This document shows, piece after piece, positions 19,180-28,171 of a stretch of 64,000 bases of DNA. Both the position numbers and the translations under genes were made by a program. How positions within the stretch are numbered: the stretch's first letter is position 1; each line of letters begins with the position of its first letter. The stretch comes from Ww85 sp963745765 (GTDB lineage: Bacteria; Desulfobacterota; Desulfobulbia; Desulfobulbales; Desulfocapsaceae), in assembly GCA_963745765.1 (NCBI GenBank), contig CAVUYQ010000024.1, positions 62,001 to 126,000 on the forward strand. Reading direction: 5' to 3'. The notes beneath the pieces were generated by a model. That model was given only the letters and a program-made list of their open reading frames with translations. It did no database searches and was not told the DNA's origin.

Positions 19180-19461
19180 ATGACAGTTAAAATTTTTATC
19201 AAGCGCCAAGTAACGGATGACCACGTCGCTGAACTGACGGTTCTGTTGAAGCGACTCCGCAGCATTACCCTGATGCAGCCCGGTTATATCTCCGGACAGA
19301 CCCTCAAGAGACTGGATAAAGCCCAGGAGTGCATGGTGATCAGCAACTGGCGCTCAATTGAAGACTGGAACGACTGGGTGAACAACGAAAGACGTATCGT
19401 CATCCAGGCGGAGATTGACGCCTTGCTCGGTGCAGAGACAGAATATGCCATTTATGAATAA
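19180..19461 (+). CDS. Antibiotic-biosynthesis-monooxygenase (ABM) domain protein
   Basis: 93 residues forming a single ferredoxin-like ABM domain: VKIFIKRQV at the start, LRSITLMQPGYISGQTL, and NWRSIEDWNDWVNNERR. Family members include heme-degrading and quinol monooxygenases, but many are uncharacterised. GGGAGG precedes ATG 19180. It lies 25 bases after mmdA and before the biotin-carrier gene, so it is part of the carboxyltransferase operon; a stabilising or accessory role there is inference only. Confidence 0.75.
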   Translation: MTVKIFIKRQVTDDHVAELTVLLKRLRSITLMQPGYISGQTLKRLDKAQECMVISNWRSIEDWNDWVNNERRIVIQAEIDALLGAETEYAIYE

Positions 19462-19559
19462 GTTCCTCGTTGCTGCTGCTGCCTGAAAAGAGAATCACTA
19501 TGCATACGTATGAACCAATAACAAACCGATAACACTGTAAATAAGACAGGAAACAGACA

Positions 19560-19769
19560 ATGGCAAACATGCAAAAGAAGATGGCTGCTGCTCTCGCCGC
19601 CGTAAACGCCTATCTGCAGATGGAAGAAAATGATGCTGCAAGCCGACACCTGGCAAACACCATGCAACCACCGGCCCTCCAGCAGAACGCCTGGAGTCAA
19701 AGCGGGCGGCAGGACATGATGATGATGCGCAAACTCATACAGATGCGAACGTTTGCTCATTTACGATAG
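19560..19769 (+). CDS. Small OadG/MmdD-like accessory protein of the carboxyltransferase
   Basis: 69 residues. The pattern of an Ala-rich helix (AAALAAVNAYLQMEE), a Pro/Gln linker, then WSQSGRQDMMMMRKLIQMR resembles small accessory subunits found next to biotin-dependent decarboxylases and carboxylases, in which SGRQ.MM motifs near the C-terminus contact the carboxyltransferase. No membrane helix is present, unlike full OadG. AGGAAA precedes ATG 19560. It lies between the ABM gene and the biotin-carrier gene. The assignment rests on pattern and context. Confidence 0.5.
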   Translation: MANMQKKMAAALAAVNAYLQMEENDAASRHLANTMQPPALQQNAWSQSGRQDMMMMRKLIQMRTFAHLR

Positions 19770-19805
19770 TTTCACCGGCAAGGACCCGGCCATAAGGAGA
19801 AAACG

Positions 19806-21765
19806 ATGAGTGATAATACAGTTCAAATGACAAAAATGAATTATGACAGCGACCGTCCTGCAGCGGAAAATCCTGTCAAGATTATGGATCTGACCCTCCG
19901 TGACGGGCATCAGTCCCTGTTTGCCACCCGGGGCCGCACTGAGGATATGATTCCGGTCGCGGAACTGATGGATGAGGTTGGTTTCTGGGCCATCGAAACC
20001 TGGGGCGGCGCAACATTTGACACCATGCACCGATTCCTCAACGAGGATCCCTGGCAGAGGCTGCGCACCCTCAAACGTTACATCAAAAAAACACCGTTCT
20101 CCATGCTGCTCAGGGCTCAGAATCTCGTGGGCTACCGGAACTATGCAGATGATCTGGCAGAGGCCTTCGTTGAACGATCAGCCGAAAACGGCATGGATAT
20201 TTTCCGAACCTTCGACGCCCTCAATGATTATCGAAATTTCGAAACAGTCGTCAAGCAGATAAAGGCATGCGGTAAGCATTTCCAGGGCTGCATCTGCTAT
20301 ACCATGACGGAACCCCGGCTAGGCGGCGACGTGTATAACCTCGATTATTACCTTACCAAGGCCAGGGATCTTGAGTCGATGGGGGCTGACTCCATCTGTA
20401 TCAAGGATATGGCCGGACTGCTCGCACCCTATGACGCCTATGAACTCGTCAAGGCGATGAAGGCAGCAGTCGCGGCGCCAATACATCTGCACTCACATTT
20501 TACCTCCGGCATGTCACCGATGACCCACCTCAAGGCCATCGAGGCCGGCGTCGACATTATCGATACCTGCATGACCCCTTACGCCTATCGCACCTCGCAT
20601 GCTGCCGTGGAACCGCTGGTCATGACCCTTCTGGGAACCAATAGGGATACCGGTTTCGATATCAAGAAGCTGGCAACAATCAACGAGATTTTTGAAAAAG
20701 AAGTGTTGCCCAAGTACAAGCATCTGCTCGACGATTCCAAGGTCTCAATTATCGATATCAACGTACTGCTGCACCAGACCCCCGGCGGCATGCTTTCAAA
20801 CCTGGTCAACCAGCTGCGGGAAATGGACGCACTGGATAAAATCGGCGAGGTCTACCGGGAACTCCCCCGCGTTCGCAGGGATCTTGGCCAGATACCGCTG
20901 GTTACCCCGACAAGCCAGATTGTCGGCGTGCAGACGGTGAACAACGTGCTGCACGATACCCCCGAGGAACGCTACAAGATGATCACCGGACAGGTAAAGG
21001 ATCTCTGCTACGGACTCTACGGCAAGACGGCGGTGCCCATCAATCCGGAAGTTCAGAAAAAAGCGCTCAAAGGGTATCCGCGCGGAGAAGAACCGATCAC
21101 CTGTCGACCGGCCGAAGTCCTTGAACCGGAGCTTGAAAAAGCCCGTGAGGCAGTCGGCGATCTGGCCAAGGATATTGACGACCTGATTCTCTATGCCCAG
21201 TTTCCGGTAACCGGCAAGAAAGTTTCTGGAATGGAAATACGGCATCACCCCGGCACCGAAAGAAGTACAGCCCATCACCATTGAAGAGGTGAAGAAAAAG
21301 GACGAGATCATCAAAAAGGCCAAAGCCGGCCAGCTGGTGGAGAAAAAGAGCGCTGCACCGACCAAAACCGAAGCGCTTCGCAGCTTTAACGTGTTTATCG
21401 ACCAGGAATATTTCCGCGTTGATGTCGATCCGGTAGGCGGTCCCATGGCCGCCATGACACCGCCGGCAGCCACGGTGCCGCCGCCGGCAGCTCCCGCCGC
21501 CGCACCACCAGTCGCCAGGGCAGAACCGGCAGCCGCGGTGCCGCCGTCTTCCGGCTCGCTGCTGCTCGCCCCAATGCCGGGAATGATTGTCAAGTATGAG
21601 AAAAAAGTGGGCGACAAGGTAGAACAGGGTGAGACCGTGGTCGTTCTTGAAGCCATGAAAATGGAAAACGCACTCCCTGCGCCGGCCAGCGGGACCATCA
21701 AGGCGATTGATTTTGCCAGCGGTGACTCCATTACCAAGGGTGCCGTACTCTGCGTTATTGGCTGA
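19806..21765 (+). CDS. Biotin-dependent carboxyltransferase 5S subunit fused to biotin carrier (OadA / PycB-like), one frameshift
   Basis: About 652 residues. An HMG-lyase-like TIM barrel binds pyruvate/oxaloacetate (MDLTLRDGHQSLFATR, FRTFDALNDYRN, carbamylated-Lys region CIKDMAGL, metal-binding HLHSHFTSGM). The conserved PYC/OADA domain follows, then an Ala/Pro linker and a biotinyl domain with the biotin lysine in EAMKMEN. It would carboxylate or decarboxylate pyruvate/oxaloacetate with MmdA as partner. One extra G at about 21222 breaks the frame between FPVTGKK and FLEWKYGIT. The length remainder (+1) agrees, so error is likely. AAGGAG lies 6 bases before ATG 19806. Confidence 0.88.
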
Positions 21766-21813
21766 AATGGTTCCGGCAGCTTGCAAAAATATTATCACGG
21801 GTAAATAAGACCG

Positions 21814-22452
21814 ATGACAGATAACTTTCACCCCGATGTGCACGAGCGGCTTGAAAAAACGGTACTGGAAATTTTTTCAAACTCCGACTTCCACAAGGCG
21901 AGCATCCGGGATATTGCTGATAAGGCCGGGGTCAGTTTTACTACCATTTATAAACATTACGGAAGCAAGGAACGGCTGGTTTTTGCCTTCGTCGATGTCT
22001 GGATGGGAAAACTTACCGATCGAATTGTCGACCACCTGCAGGGCATAGAAGACCTCAAGGAAAAACTTCGCAAAGTCTTCTGGCTGCAGCTTGACTATTA
22101 CGAACGCCATGTCGGTCTGGGAAGGATCGTCTTCATGACGCTGCCGATGAATACCTGGATGGGTGACCAGACCTTTGCCCAGCCCCGGATGATGGATCTG
22201 ATGATCGACGTGCTCAGAGAAGGGCAGAAAGAAGGAATCCTGAACCCGAATGTCCGCGCCGGCACGCTGCTTGATTTCCTGATGGGGTTCGTCCAGCGCA
22301 GCTTCTTCATGTGGATTCTGCGCGGCCAGAAAGAGAGCCTGGCAGCCCAGGCCAACACCATGTTCGAAATGGTCTGGCGCGGTATGACAAATCCAGAAGC
22401 TAGAGACAATCGGCAACGGACAGCGCCACACACAAATCGCCCAAGACAATAA
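21814..22452 (+). CDS. TetR-family transcriptional regulator
   Basis: 212 residues. The N-terminal helix-turn-helix is canonical (HKASIRDIADKAGVSFTTIYKHYGSKERLVFAFVDVW), followed by an all-helical ligand domain. It lies within the propionate gene series, after the biotin-carrier gene and 32 bases before the epimerase gene, so an acyl-CoA or related ligand is a reasonable guess but cannot be read. No strong ribosome site is seen before ATG 21814. It may control this operon. Confidence 0.85.
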   Translation: MTDNFHPDVHERLEKTVLEIFSNSDFHKASIRDIADKAGVSFTTIYKHYGSKERLVFAFVDVWMGKLTDRIVDHLQGIEDLKEKLRKVFWLQLDYYERHVGLGRIVFMTLPMNTWMGDQTFAQPRMMDLMIDVLREGQKEGILNPNVRAGTLLDFLMGFVQRSFFMWILRGQKESLAAQANTMFEMVWRGMTNPEARDNRQRTAPHTNRPRQ

Positions 22453-22484
22453 AATGAAGATTTTTTCTTACTGAGGAGAGAAGT

Positions 22485-22889
22485 ATGGAGATACTTAAAA
22501 TCGATCACCTGGGAATTGCGGTAAACAGCCTGGAAATCGGCAGGAAATTCTGGTCCGACGTGCTTGGACTCGCCTTCGAGGGAGAGGAGACCGTTGCCGA
22601 GCAGAAGGTAAAAACCGCATTTTTCCCAGTCGGTGAGAGCGAGGTCGAATTGCTCGAGTCAACCTCACCCGACGGGCCCGTTGCCAGGTTTATCGAGAAA
22701 AAGGGCCAGGGCTTTCAGCATATCGCCTTTCGCGTGGCAAATCTTGACGAAGCGCTTGCCGAGCTGAAGCAAAAAAACATCCAGCTGATTGACGAAAAGC
22801 CGCGTCTTGGTGCCGGCGGGGCACGCATCGCCTTTCTGCATCCAAAGGCCACCGGCGGCATCCTGGTTGAATTATGTGAACGCTCGTAA
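22485..22889 (+). CDS. mce: Methylmalonyl-CoA epimerase
   Basis: 134-residue VOC-fold enzyme that converts (S)- to (R)-methylmalonyl-CoA between carboxylase and mutase. Features: KIDHLGIAVNSLE (first metal His), a paired half with GQGFQHIAFRVANLD (second His), and the end FLHPKATGGILVELCE with the terminal Glu ligand. The length is typical. GAGGAGAG precedes ATG 22485. It is immediately upstream of the mutase gene, as in many propionate metabolisers. Confidence 0.93.
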   Translation: MEILKIDHLGIAVNSLEIGRKFWSDVLGLAFEGEETVAEQKVKTAFFPVGESEVELLESTSPDGPVARFIEKKGQGFQHIAFRVANLDEALAELKQKNIQLIDEKPRLGAGGARIAFLHPKATGGILVELCERS

Positions 22890-22944
22890 TGCTTTTTCTC
22901 TCAACAGCGGGGTCACCGAGCCCTGTTTTTCCAAGGAGTAAATC

Positions 22945-25086
22945 ATGTCACAGCATCCGGATATCGAGAAATGGGAAGGTCTTGCAACCAAACTGATGAG
23001 AGGAAAATCTCTCGACGAACTGAACTGGCAGACACCGGAAGGTATTCAGGTAAAGCCGCTCTACACGGCGGAAGATATTGAAGGGCTGGAATGTGTCAAC
23101 ACGCTGCCCGGCATGGCTCCTTATGTCAGGGGGCCCATGGCCACCATGTATGCCGGACGCCCCTGGACCATCAGGCAGTATGCCGGATTCTCGACCGCAA
23201 AAGAATCAAACGAATTTTACCGGCAAGGCCCTGGCCGCCGGCCAGAAAGGGCTCTCGGTGGCCTTTGATCTGGCAACACATCGAGGCTACGATTCAGATC
23301 ATCCGCGGGTGACCGGAGACGTCGGCAAGGCGGGGGTTGCCATCGATTCAGTCGAGGACATGAAGATCCTGTTTGACGGCATTCCCCTGGACAAGATGTC
23401 GGTATCCATGACCATGAACGGAGCGGTCATCCCGATCCTGGCCAGTTACATCGTGGCCGCAGAGGAGCAGGGGGTCCCGCACGAGCAACTGACCGGGACA
23501 ATACAGAACGATATTCTCAAGGAGTATCTGACCAGAAACACCTTCATCTATCCGCCGACCCCTTCCATGCGGATTGTCTCGGACATTATTGGCTTCTGTT
23601 CAAAACATATGCCGCGCTACAACACCATCAGCATCAGCGGCTATCACATGATGGAAGCCGGGGCCAACAGCGTTCTGCAGGTCGCTTTCACCATGGCGGA
23701 CGGTCTCGAGTATGTCAGGACAGCGCTGGCAGCAGGTATGGAAGTTGATGAGTTCGCCCCGCGGCTGTCGTTCTTTTTCGGTATCGGCATGAACTTTTTC
23801 ATGGATATCGCCATGCTCCGGGCTGCCCGTTTTCTCTGGCACAAACTGATGAGTCGCTTCAATCCGAAGGACCCGAAATCATCCATGCTGAGGACCCATT
23901 GCCAGACTTCCGGCTGGAGTCTTACCGAGCAGGACCCGTATAACAATATCATCCGGACCACCCTTGAGGCACTGACCTCGGTGCTCGGCGGCACCCAGTC
24001 CCTGCATACCAATTCCTTTGACGAGGCCATTGGTCTGCCGACTGATTTTTCCGCCCGCATTGCCCGAAACACCCAGATCATTATCCAGGAAGAATCACGA
24101 AGTCTGTCATGTCATCGATCCGCTCGGCGGTTCCTATTATGTTGAGTCACTGACCAACTCGATTGTCAGACGAAGCTCTCAAGATCATTGAAGAGGTGGA
24201 GGAACTCGGCGGCATGGCCAAAGCCATAGAGTCAGGCATGCCGAAAATGCGCATCGAAGAGTCAGCTGCCCGCAAGCAGGCCAGGATAGACCAGGGCCTG
24301 GACGTTATCGTCGGCGTCAACAAGTACCAGCTAAAAAATGAACAGATCGACTTTGAAATCAGGGAGGTTCCCGCTTCGGTGCGTGACGACCAGGTTGCCC
24401 GGCTGAAGCAGATCAAGGCAACACGTGATGGTGCCGCCGTTGAAAAGGCCTTGAGTGACATTACGGCGCGGCGGCGGGTGACGGCAATCTGCTTGAAGTG
24501 GCGCTGACGGCCATTCGCGCCAGGGCAACCATCGGGGAAGTATCCGATGCCATGGAGAAGGTTTTCGGCAGATATGTCACCAATACCCGCTGTATATCCG
24601 GCGCCTATGCCTCGGAATTTACGGCCAATCCGGAAAGTCTGAACAAATTACGGCAGCGGACAGAGGATTTTCTTGCCAAGCATGGCAGACGACCGCGGAT
24701 CCTGGTAAGCAAGATGGGGCAGGATGGTCATGACCGCGGCATCAAGGTGATTGCCAGCGCCTATGCGGACATGGGTTTTGACGTCGATATCGGCCCGCTG
24801 TTCCAGACTCCCGAGGAAGCCGCAAAAATGGCCATAGAAAATGATGTCCATGTTGTTGGTGCTTCCAGCCTCACCGCCGGCCACAAGACTCTGGTACCCG
24901 GCCCTGGTAGAGGAATTGAAAAAACAGGGCGATGACAGTATCCTGGTGGTCGCCGGCGGCATTATCCCGCCGAGGGACTACGACTATCTCTACGAACGAG
25001 GCGTCAAGGCCGTTTTCGGACCGGGAACATCGGTGCTTGTCTCGGCCAATAAAACGCTTGACCTGATTGAGGCCAATGTCGCCTGA
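22945..25086 (+). CDS. Methylmalonyl-CoA mutase (B12-dependent), five frameshifts as read
   Basis: Single-chain mutase of about 713 residues that isomerises (R)-methylmalonyl-CoA to succinyl-CoA. Barrel motifs: TIRQYAGFSTAKESNEFYR, KGLSVAFDLATHRGYDSD, SISGYHMMEAGA, LGGTQSLHTNSFDEA. The B12 domain has the lower-ligand motif KMGQDGHDRG, followed by AGGIIPPRDYDYLYERGV. Frames change near 23222 (+1), 24104 (+1), 24165 (+1), 24465 (-1) and 24899 (+1), summing to +3, so the gene is full length. Read literally it is broken; an essential pathway enzyme with this pattern is more likely mis-sequenced. CAAGGAG precedes ATG 22945. Confidence 0.88.
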
Positions 25087-25125
25087 TCAGCAGACTTCGG
25101 GTTCAATACGAAGGAGACGATAGTA

Positions 25126-25162
25126 ATTCGGGGTGCTGCCGTGTAGAGGCTGCGCCCCGAAT
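25126..25162 (+). other. Strong hairpin between mutase and meaB
   Basis: ATTCGGGG and CCCCGAAT enclose further pairing (GC, GCC/GGC) with only one T-T mismatch and one G-T pair, giving a stem of about 15 pairs with a 7-base loop. No T-run follows, so it is not a classic terminator. It lies 40 bases after the mutase stop and just before meaB, where it could protect the 3' end of the mutase message or moderate read-through. Confidence 0.6.
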
Positions 25163-25218
25163 GATTTCTGATCATGGATGGGGAACGTCTCACCCGCCAT
25201 TTTTTAGCGACAGGAAAC

Positions 25219-26197
25219 ATGCTCAAAGACCCGGACTACTATATTAACGGTGTGCTTGAAGGCAGCAGACTCATGCTGGCCAGGACCATCACCCTGATCG
25301 AAAGCTCGCTGCCTGCCCACCAGGACGCGGTCAACCGCATTATCGAGAACCTGCTTCCCCATACCGGCAAGGCCATCCGTCTTGGTATTACCGGTGTACC
25401 GGGTGCCGGAAAAAGCACCTTCATCGACAGCTTTGGCACCCTGTTGACCAGGAGCGGCTGCAAAGTGGCGGTCCTGGCCATTGACCCGAGCAGCGTACGG
25501 AGCGGCGGTTCGGTCCTTGGCGACAAGACAAGAATGCTCAAATCTATCTGTTAATAAACACGCCTTTATACGCCCCTCCCCTTCCGGGGGAACGCTGGGC
25601 GGGGTCGCCCGAAAAACCAGGGAGACCATGCTTGTCTGTGAAGCCGCAGGGTTTGATGTCATCATCATCGAAACGGTCGGTGTCGGCCAGTCCGAAACGG
25701 CCGTCGCCTCGATGGTCGATTTTTTCCTGGTCCTGATGATTGCCGGTGCCGGCGACGAGCTGCAGGGTATCAAAAAAGGCATCCTGGAAGTAGCGGATGC
25801 CCTTGTCATCAACAAGGCGGACGGAGACAACATCCAGCGCGCCGAACGCGCCAGGAGAGAATACCAAACGGCCCTGCATCTGCTCTCCGCCGGCAACAGG
25901 AACTGGTTTCCGCCGGTGCTTACCTGCTCGGCACTCGAACCGGCCGGACTGGACGAGATATGGGAAATGATCGGTAAATTTCAGAAAATCATGCAGGAAA
26001 GCGGCGACCTGGAGAAAAAAAGACGAAAACAGGCCCTGGACTGGATGCGTTTCCTCCTCGATGAGGGATTACGCAACTGGTTCTACAATAGTCCTGAAAT
26101 AAAAGGGAACATAGGTGCAATGATTGCAAAAATTGAAAACCAGACGATCTCGCCCACCGCTGCCGCCATGCAGCTCCTGCACTTCCTGACGAATTAA
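25219..26197 (+). CDS. meaB: MeaB/ArgK-family GTPase (mutase chaperone), one frameshift
   Basis: G3E GTPase that protects and reactivates methylmalonyl-CoA mutase and gates cobalamin loading. Features: P-loop GVPGAGKST, AIDPSSVRSGGSVLGDKTRM, AFIRPSPSGGTLGGVARKT, DVIIIETVGVGQSE, and the guanine-specificity motif VINKADGDN. ATG 25219 was chosen because AGGAAA precedes it; an upstream ATG at 25174 has no ribosome site. One extra A near 25542 shifts the frame between TRML and LSVNKH; length 979 (+1) fits a single insertion. It follows the mutase in the same direction. Confidence 0.88.
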
Positions 26198-26198
26198 G

Positions 26199-26290
26199 GT
26201 GACAGTATACTTAATTCATTTCCTATTTCTCGAACCATGATGGTTAATCAAAAACTGGATTATAGAGATAAGTATACTGTCCCCAAATTT
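26199..26290. repeat. REP-like palindromic repeat, copy B (both arms)
   Basis: Starts one base after the meaB stop. The left arm GGTGACAGTATACTT and the right arm AAGTATACTGTCCCC (26270-26284) are inverted copies with one mismatch, enclosing about 55 AT-rich bases that contain a small hairpin AACCAT-G-ATGGTT. Its right end continues AAATTTCC, shared with copy D. No transposase gene is in the element. Confidence 0.7.
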
Positions 26291-26325
26291 CCTGAAGTTC
26301 CAAAGCTCGTCTTCATGCCTTGGTT

Positions 26326-26823
26326 TCATCGCGCTTTCAGAGCCGCCTCGTAATCCGGTTCCTGGGTCAATTCCGGCACCAGCTCCGTATGGATCACCCT
26401 GCCGGAGCCAGCTATTACCACAATGGCCCGGGCCAGAAGCCCCCTGAGTCCACTGCTTGTCATGGTGACGCCATAGGCCTCTCCAAAGCCCGGCGAGCGA
26501 AAGGTGGAAAGGGTAATGACATTTTTTATTCCTTCTGTCTCACAAAACCGGCTATGGGCAAAAGGCAGATCGGGTGAAATGCAGAGAACAACACTATTTT
26601 CCTGACGGGCGGCCTCCTCATTAAAGCGTCGAACCGATGCAGCGCAGGTTGGTGTGTCAATACTTGGGAAAATATTGAGAATGACCCGCTTACCGGAAAA
26701 ATCCTTCAGACTGCACTCGGAGAGATCCGTTTTAACCAAAGAGAAATCAGGGGCTGCACTATTTCGTTCAGGCAGTTCTCCTATGAGTTCTATCTCAGCG
26801 CCCTTCCTGGTAATCTTTGCCAT
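26326..26823 (-). CDS. tpx: Thiol peroxidase
   Basis: 165-residue atypical 2-Cys peroxiredoxin that reduces lipid and other hydroperoxides. The peroxidatic Cys is in SIDTPTCAASVRRFNEEAA and the resolving Cys in AHSRFCETEG; the C-terminal half has LLARAIVVIAGSGRVIHTELVPE. The length is typical for Tpx, and no signal peptide is seen, so it is probably cytoplasmic. GGAGG lies five bases before ATG 26823. It converges on meaB across the REP-like repeat. Confidence 0.93.
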   Translation of the reverse strand: MAKITRKGAEIELIGELPERNSAAPDFSLVKTDLSECSLKDFSGKRVILNIFPSIDTPTCAASVRRFNEEAARQENSVVLCISPDLPFAHSRFCETEGIKNVITLSTFRSPGFGEAYGVTMTSSGLRGLLARAIVVIAGSGRVIHTELVPELTQEPDYEAALKAR

Positions 26824-26964
26824 TGTTTCCTCCGTAATTCGTTCATGCTACTTATGCACCGGCGGTGCCATTCGTGAAAATGCAGGGGACCATTTCTGCT
26901 TACTAATGAGTTCCTGACAGGTCTTTTCTAAAATAAGATCTAAGTTGCTTCAATCAAGCAATAA

Positions 26965-28038
26965 ATGCTATTAAATGGGAACTCCGGTAATTCTCATTGG
27001 GCCGGGATAACCCTGCTTGGTAAAAGCCAGGTCATTCTGTGCTTCATTGCTATCTCCGTTGCGCTCCTCTGGCTCTGGCGCAGCAGCTATTACATTATCG
27101 CTCTTTTCATCGCCGTTACCGGCAGTGAAACATTTACCTATCTGGGAAAACTGACTTTCCATCGTCCTCGCCCGGAAATGGCAGTGTATGCAGAACATTC
27201 TTTTTCTTTCCCAAGCGGGCATGCAACGATTGCGGTCGCTTTCTACGGATTTGCCGGCTATCTCCTTATGCACTTTGCCCGCAGCTGGAAAACAAAAATA
27301 AATATCCTTTTCATAACACTTCTCATCATCCTCCTTATTGGCTTTAGCCGGATATACCTTGGGGTGCATTATTTAAGTGATGTATGGAGCGGTTACCTTA
27401 TCGGGACAATGTGGCTGATTATTGCTATTTCTTTTTCCGAATGGCTCGGATATCAAGGAAAACGTAATATTTCCGCACCCGTTGTTCGCAGTGCCCGTCC
27501 GATCTCTTTCGTGCTCGTGTCTATTGCCATCCTGTTTTATGTGGTATTTTCAGTTCATTACAAGCAGCCACTGGCATCTGTGCCGGCATCTAAAGCCATT
27601 ATGGTATCGAAAAGTACCGATATTTTCACAAATGAACAGATGAGATACACGGAGACCTTGCTCGGAGAGAGACAAGAGCCTCTAAACGTTATTTTCCTTG
27701 CAAAGAATGATAATCAGCTCGTTGCAGCACTGCGGCAGGCAGATTGGGTACTAACCGACAAGGCGGGTATCCTGTCACTGAGCAAGGCGGTTAAAGCTTT
27801 GCTGTTAAATATACCACATCCTAGCGCACCGATTTCACCTTCTTTTTGGAACGCGAAAATACAGAATCTAAGCTTTGCAAAACTCTCTGGACGAAACTGG
27901 CTCAGTGATGCACACCATGTTAAGATATGGCGTACAAATTTTTTATCGGAAAATCGTAATACCATCTATGTTGGCATGGCTAATGCCAACGATGGGTTCA
28001 AATGGGGAGTCATTCCGAAAATTGATCCTGATTTATGA
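26965..28038 (+). CDS. PAP2-family phosphatase with LssY-like C-terminal domain, probably N-terminally truncated
   Basis: 357 residues. Several membrane helices carry the PAP2 signature in order: KLTFHRPRP, PSGHATIAVAF, and SRIYLGVHYLSDV. After the last helix (near residue 195) a soluble C-terminal region follows (LGERQEPLNVIFLAKNDNQLVAALRQADWVLTDKAG), typical of LssY-type domains. Such domains are often preceded by DedA segments; here the frame has a stop directly before ATG and the first helix begins abruptly. An N-terminal part may therefore be missing. Likely substrates are lipid phosphates; this is inference. Confidence 0.75.
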   Translation: MLLNGNSGNSHWAGITLLGKSQVILCFIAISVALLWLWRSSYYIIALFIAVTGSETFTYLGKLTFHRPRPEMAVYAEHSFSFPSGHATIAVAFYGFAGYLLMHFARSWKTKINILFITLLIILLIGFSRIYLGVHYLSDVWSGYLIGTMWLIIAISFSEWLGYQGKRNISAPVVRSARPISFVLVSIAILFYVVFSVHYKQPLASVPASKAIMVSKSTDIFTNEQMRYTETLLGERQEPLNVIFLAKNDNQLVAALRQADWVLTDKAGILSLSKAVKALLLNIPHPSAPISPSFWNAKIQNLSFAKLSGRNWLSDAHHVKIWRTNFLSENRNTIYVGMANANDGFKWGVIPKIDPDL

Positions 28039-28171
28039 AATATTGCTACATCACAAATTGATATCGACTGACTGAAAAAGGCAGGTTTTGGAGTAGAAAC
28101 CCGGAATTCATAATGGAAATCAGACAGCTTGAGAAATAACCCGTGACTCTGGAACTGCACTGCTTGCGAAA

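Noticed and set aside
20796..21843. Two long minus-strand frames opposite the biotin-carrier gene
   Set aside because: They arise from the Ala/Pro linker and biotinyl domain read backwards, rich in Ala/Gly/Arg with no domain.
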